Shown here: positions 61,186 to 64,000 of the stretch, piece after piece
Position numbering within the stretch: the stretch's first letter is position 1
Layout of the letters: each line of letters begins with the position of its first letter
Source of the DNA: Wolbachia endosymbiont (group A) of Rhinocyllus conicus
Lineage (GTDB): Bacteria; Pseudomonadota; Alphaproteobacteria; Rickettsiales; Anaplasmataceae
NCBI RefSeq assembly: GCF_947250775.1
Contig: NZ_OX366349.1
Span: 868,001-932,000, forward strand
Length of the DNA stretch: 64,000 nt
Direction of reading: 5' to 3'
Notes under the pieces: generated by a model
What the model saw: the letters and a program-made list of their open reading frames with translations, nothing else
The model's database searches: none
What the model was told of the DNA's origin: nothing
Position numbers and translations under genes: made by a program

Positions 61186-61515
61186 ATGATGACTAATGTA
61201 TCCAGTGATACAGAATCAATAAAAAGCATGATTGTAAGTATAATAGATCAAAATAAAGGTCACGATATAGTTACTCTCGATGTGCAGAATAGGACCATTA
61301 TTGCAAAATATATGATTATTGCATCTGGTGATTCAAGTCGCCATGTGAAAGCGTTAGCTGAACACGTAATAAAAAGTCTCGAGCGACATGATAAAATAGA
61401 TGTAGAAGGTATGGATGAAGGCAATTGGGTGATTTTGAATTTTCAAGGCATAATGGTTCACATATTCAGGTCAGAAGTAAGGGAGTATTATAAAATAGAA
61501 GAGTTATGGAACTGA
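61186..61515 (+). CDS. rsfS: Ribosome silencing factor RsfS
   Basis: 109 residues. It starts TNVSSDTESIKSMIVSIIDQ, contains YMIIASGDSSRHVKALAEHV, EGMDEGNWVILNFQGIMVHI and ends YKIEELWN. This is the RsfS/Iojap family, which binds uL14 and stops subunit joining in starvation. An in-frame second Met is one codon later. Confidence 0.94.
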   Translation: MMTNVSSDTESIKSMIVSIIDQNKGHDIVTLDVQNRTIIAKYMIIASGDSSRHVKALAEHVIKSLERHDKIDVEGMDEGNWVILNFQGIMVHIFRSEVREYYKIEELWN

Positions 61516-62095
61516 TTGCCTGGATAGCTGGTGCACAACTGCACAAACGTTGTAATTTTGAAGGCAACTTCTGCACAGGTAGTGTCATGAAAGTAGCTGA
61601 CACTGGAATGGCTTTGTTGCATCGCTAGCTATGATGGATTAAAGATAAAAAAGATGGAGAATATCAGTAGCTTATTATTCTGGTATTTATAACAAGAACG
61701 GTCAGTGAATACCTAAATTTGAGTAAAAGAAATTTCACTACCACTCACTAATCCGGCTAAAATTCAAGAATTTCAATGCTTTAGCTATTTTCAATAGAAT
61801 TAAGTTTATTAATATAAATAATAAATTACTATTCTTAAATTTGATCAGATTGATTGCAAAAAAACAAGATTTTCAATAGGTTGCTTATAATCCTAGCTAT
61901 AGTTAGCCTTTCATAAGTAGCGATGCAACAAAGCCCACTGGAATCCAGTTTTTCATGCAATTTCATCGAAAACGTTGTATAGTGTGCTTGTTTATAATTA
62001 AGTTTTCTGGATCCCAGTGTTGGCTACTTGGATGACATCTTTCCCTATTAGGGTTACCTTCGGCATTAATGACAGGATAGACTGGGGTTTATAAA
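61516..62095. other. Repeat-filled spacer between rsfS and tyrS
   Basis: It holds the third MITE and pieces of palindromic repeat on both sides (for example GTAGCTGACACTGGAATG, and after it GGATCCCAGTGTTGGCTACTTGGATGACAT). No gene is seen. The tyrS ribosome site is weak (GGGGTTTATAAA before ATG). Confidence 0.7.
61610..61935. mobile_element. 326-bp MITE, copy 3
   Basis: The 18-bp ends and full sequence match copies 1 and 2 by eye. A 9-bp duplication CACTGGAAT is at 61,601-61,609 and 61,936-61,944. No coding frame. Confidence 0.92.
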
Positions 62096-63346
62096 ATGAA
62101 ACACAAGTCCGAGTTTTTAAATTTTATCCAAGAAAGAGGGTACCTATACCAATGTACAAATATTGAAGAGTTAGATCAGCTATTATCCGAAAATAATCAT
62201 ATAGTCGCATACATTGGGTTTGATTGCACAGCACCAAGTCTTCATGCTGGTCACCTAATTCAGATTATGATGCTCCGTCACCTGCAGAAATTTGGTTATA
62301 AGCCGATAGTCTTACTTGGAGGTGGCACAACAAAAATTGGTGACCCATCCTTCAAAGATAAAGCAAGAAGCATCTTGCCCGTAGAGAACATCAATCAAAA
62401 TACATCCAGCATAAGGAGAATATTAGAGAAAATGGTGTCTTTTAATGACAGCAAGACTGGTGCAATGATAGTAAATAACGCAGATTGGTTGGATAACATA
62501 AAATACATAGATTTTTTGCGTGATATAGGAGCTTATTTTTCTGTAAATCGTATGCTAAGTTTTGATAGTGTGAAAACTAGGCTGGATAGAGAGCAAACCT
62601 TAAGCTTTCTGGAATTTAATTACATGCTATTGCAGGCTTATGATTTTGTTGAGTTGAATAAAAAGCATGGCTGTCGTCTGCAGATTGGAGGGTCAGACCA
62701 GTGGGGAAATATAGTAAACGGAATTGAGCTTGGAAAAAAGTTGAATTTACCTGAGCTGTTTGGCCTTACTGCCCCTCTTTTATTGAATGCTCAAGGGGTA
62801 AAAATGGGCAAAACTGAAAGTGGAGCAGTGTGGCTTGATGATAATATGCTAAAGCCTTACGACTACTGGCAATATTTTCGCAACGTTGATGATCAAGATG
62901 TTGGACGTTTTTTGAGATTGCTCACTGATGTGTCAATTGATGAGATCAAAAAGTTAGAATCCTTAAAAGATCAGGAAATAAATGAAGCAAAAAAAGTTTT
63001 AGCAACAGAGGTGACAAAAATATGTCATGGTGACAAAGAAGCGGAACTTGCACTATCTGCTGCAGTCTCTGCTTTTGAGAATGAAGATAGCTCACTACTT
63101 CCTGATTACATCATAAAAAAAGCACAAGTTGCAAGCGGCATATCCTTAGTAAACCTACTGCGTGACACCGGTTTTGAACCTTCAAAAGGCGCAGCAAAGC
63201 GTTTAATACAGGGCAACGGGTGCAAAGTTAATGATAATATTATAAATGACGTTAACTATATAATAAATTTCGAGAGCTTTAAAGGTCAGCCATTTATAAA
63301 ATTATCTGCAGGAAAGAAGCGCCATATTAAAGTTGTGGTAGATTAG
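62096..63346 (+). CDS. tyrS: Tyrosyl-tRNA synthetase
   Basis: 416 residues. Class I motifs: HAGH (HIGH equivalent, in SLHAGHLIQIMML), the YMLLQAYDF and GGSDQWGNI specificity region, KMGKTESG (KMSKS equivalent). The C-terminal S4-like RNA-binding domain ends near residue 415. Function: Tyr-tRNA formation. A MITE lies 160 bp upstream. Confidence 0.97.
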   Translation: MKHKSEFLNFIQERGYLYQCTNIEELDQLLSENNHIVAYIGFDCTAPSLHAGHLIQIMMLRHLQKFGYKPIVLLGGGTTKIGDPSFKDKARSILPVENINQNTSSIRRILEKMVSFNDSKTGAMIVNNADWLDNIKYIDFLRDIGAYFSVNRMLSFDSVKTRLDREQTLSFLEFNYMLLQAYDFVELNKKHGCRLQIGGSDQWGNIVNGIELGKKLNLPELFGLTAPLLLNAQGVKMGKTESGAVWLDDNMLKPYDYWQYFRNVDDQDVGRFLRLLTDVSIDEIKKLESLKDQEINEAKKVLATEVTKICHGDKEAELALSAAVSAFENEDSSLLPDYIIKKAQVASGISLVNLLRDTGFEPSKGAAKRLIQGNGCKVNDNIINDVNYIINFESFKGQPFIKLSAGKKRHIKVVVD

Positions 63347-63400
63347 GTCTCGAAGTAAGAAAATAAATTTTATACAAGTGAGAAATTAGATAATGATGAT

Positions 63401-63961
63401 ATGAATGACTTAAATCAAATATATTTATCTAATCATAAGCCTATATCGAATCTCTTTTTAAATTTGGATATTATTACGTTACGTGAAGCATTAGAATATG
63501 TACATGAGCTGCCTTATGGACGCAATTTTGACCGCACAGATTGTATATCAGTATTCAATGAAAGACGAGGAACGTGTAGTACAAAACATGCTCTGATTTA
63601 TAAGTTAGGTTGCGAATGTGAAATCGACATAACGCTACACATAGCTGTCTTTATGATGAATAAAGTGAACACTCCGAAAGCTTCTGCAATTCTAAATGAG
63701 TATAACTTACTACACATTCCAGAAATGCATTGCTATCTTCGTTACGAAAGCCGAATTATTGACATAACTTTTCCAGGAAATAACATGTTATTAAAACTGA
63801 CAGAGGAAGAAAAAATTGAGCCAGAACACCTTGGAAGCTATAAAATAGAAAAGCATAAACAATTTATTGAGAGCTGGCTGATCAGTAACCCAACCATACC
63901 GTATAACATGGAGCAAATTTTCAAAATTCGAGAATTATGTATAAAGCGATTGGAAAGATAG
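63401..63961 (+). CDS. Transglutaminase-like cysteine hydrolase fold, function unknown
   Basis: 186 residues. Candidate catalytic triad by spacing: Cys in RGTCSTKHALIYKL, His in EMHCYLRYES and Asp in RIIDITFPG, the order of transglutaminase-like proteins. No signal peptide or membrane segment. The rest is helical (EPEHLGSYKIEKHKQFIES). Not a recognised named family; could be a protease or an inactive relative. It is 55 bp downstream of tyrS. Confidence 0.65.
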   Translation: MNDLNQIYLSNHKPISNLFLNLDIITLREALEYVHELPYGRNFDRTDCISVFNERRGTCSTKHALIYKLGCECEIDITLHIAVFMMNKVNTPKASAILNEYNLLHIPEMHCYLRYESRIIDITFPGNNMLLKLTEEEKIEPEHLGSYKIEKHKQFIESWLISNPTIPYNMEQIFKIRELCIKRLER

Positions 63962-64000
63962 TAGAAAGCGAAATTCTATTATATATAGCTAAAGTGGCTT

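Overview
The window looks like a chromosome segment of a Wolbachia endosymbiont (Rickettsiales). The DNA is AT-rich, and short palindromic repeats are scattered between and even inside genes. A prophage WO tail module lies next to WO-type accessory genes: large ankyrin proteins, RadC, double-HTH regulators, patatin and a phospholipase D-like protein. The housekeeping set fits Rickettsiales: a large NAD-glutamate dehydrogenase, PleD, nuoABC followed by mdh, and NrdB. I do not assign a strain.

Region 1 (1-12.3 kb) is dominated by one giant modular toxin-like gene of about 3,700 codons, still open at the left edge. Its order is a PD-(D/E)XK nuclease-like segment, a Ulp1/C48-type cysteine protease, hydrophobic pore-like segments, a long repeat-rich region, ankyrin block 1, three tandem 55-residue repeats, ankyrin block 2 (about 30 repeats) and a latrotoxin-like C-terminal domain. 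A frameshift near 11,065 separates that last domain. The architecture resembles the large CifB-like/reproductive-parasitism proteins of Wolbachia and Rickettsia plasmids.

Region 2 (12.3-28.5 kb) continues the WO accessory and phage zone. An Rpn-type PD-(D/E)XK gene is split by an IS110-family element. Next come double-HTH XRE regulators, RadC and an unknown protein, then patatin, a PLD-like protein, a small membrane protein and an ankyrin protein. A minus-strand P2-like tail cassette follows (gpE, tape measure, gpU, gpX, gpD). Tail genes upstream of gpE, and the head genes, are absent; a second IS110-family element sits there instead, so the prophage is degraded.

Region 3 (28.5-64 kb) is chromosomal core: nitronate monooxygenase-like, coaE, rnd, class II aldolase, tsaB, a dicarboxylate symporter, nrdB, bamE, a TolA/TonB-C protein, recO, pleD, tatB, GDH, clpB, tRNA-Arg(TCT), an NDUFA9-like gene, murF, an HIT protein, nuoABC-mdh, tatD, rppH, rsfS and tyrS, plus unknown or P-loop genes. 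It carries a degenerate IS3 element, an IS5-family remnant, and one intact IS5/IS903-like element with 9-bp target duplications. Three apparently identical 326-bp MITEs have closely related ends and their own 9-bp duplications. All four insertions lie in the same motif (CACTGGNAT) of the dispersed palindromic repeat. Copies of that repeat are also inserted in frame in clpB, murF, GDH and probably tsaB.
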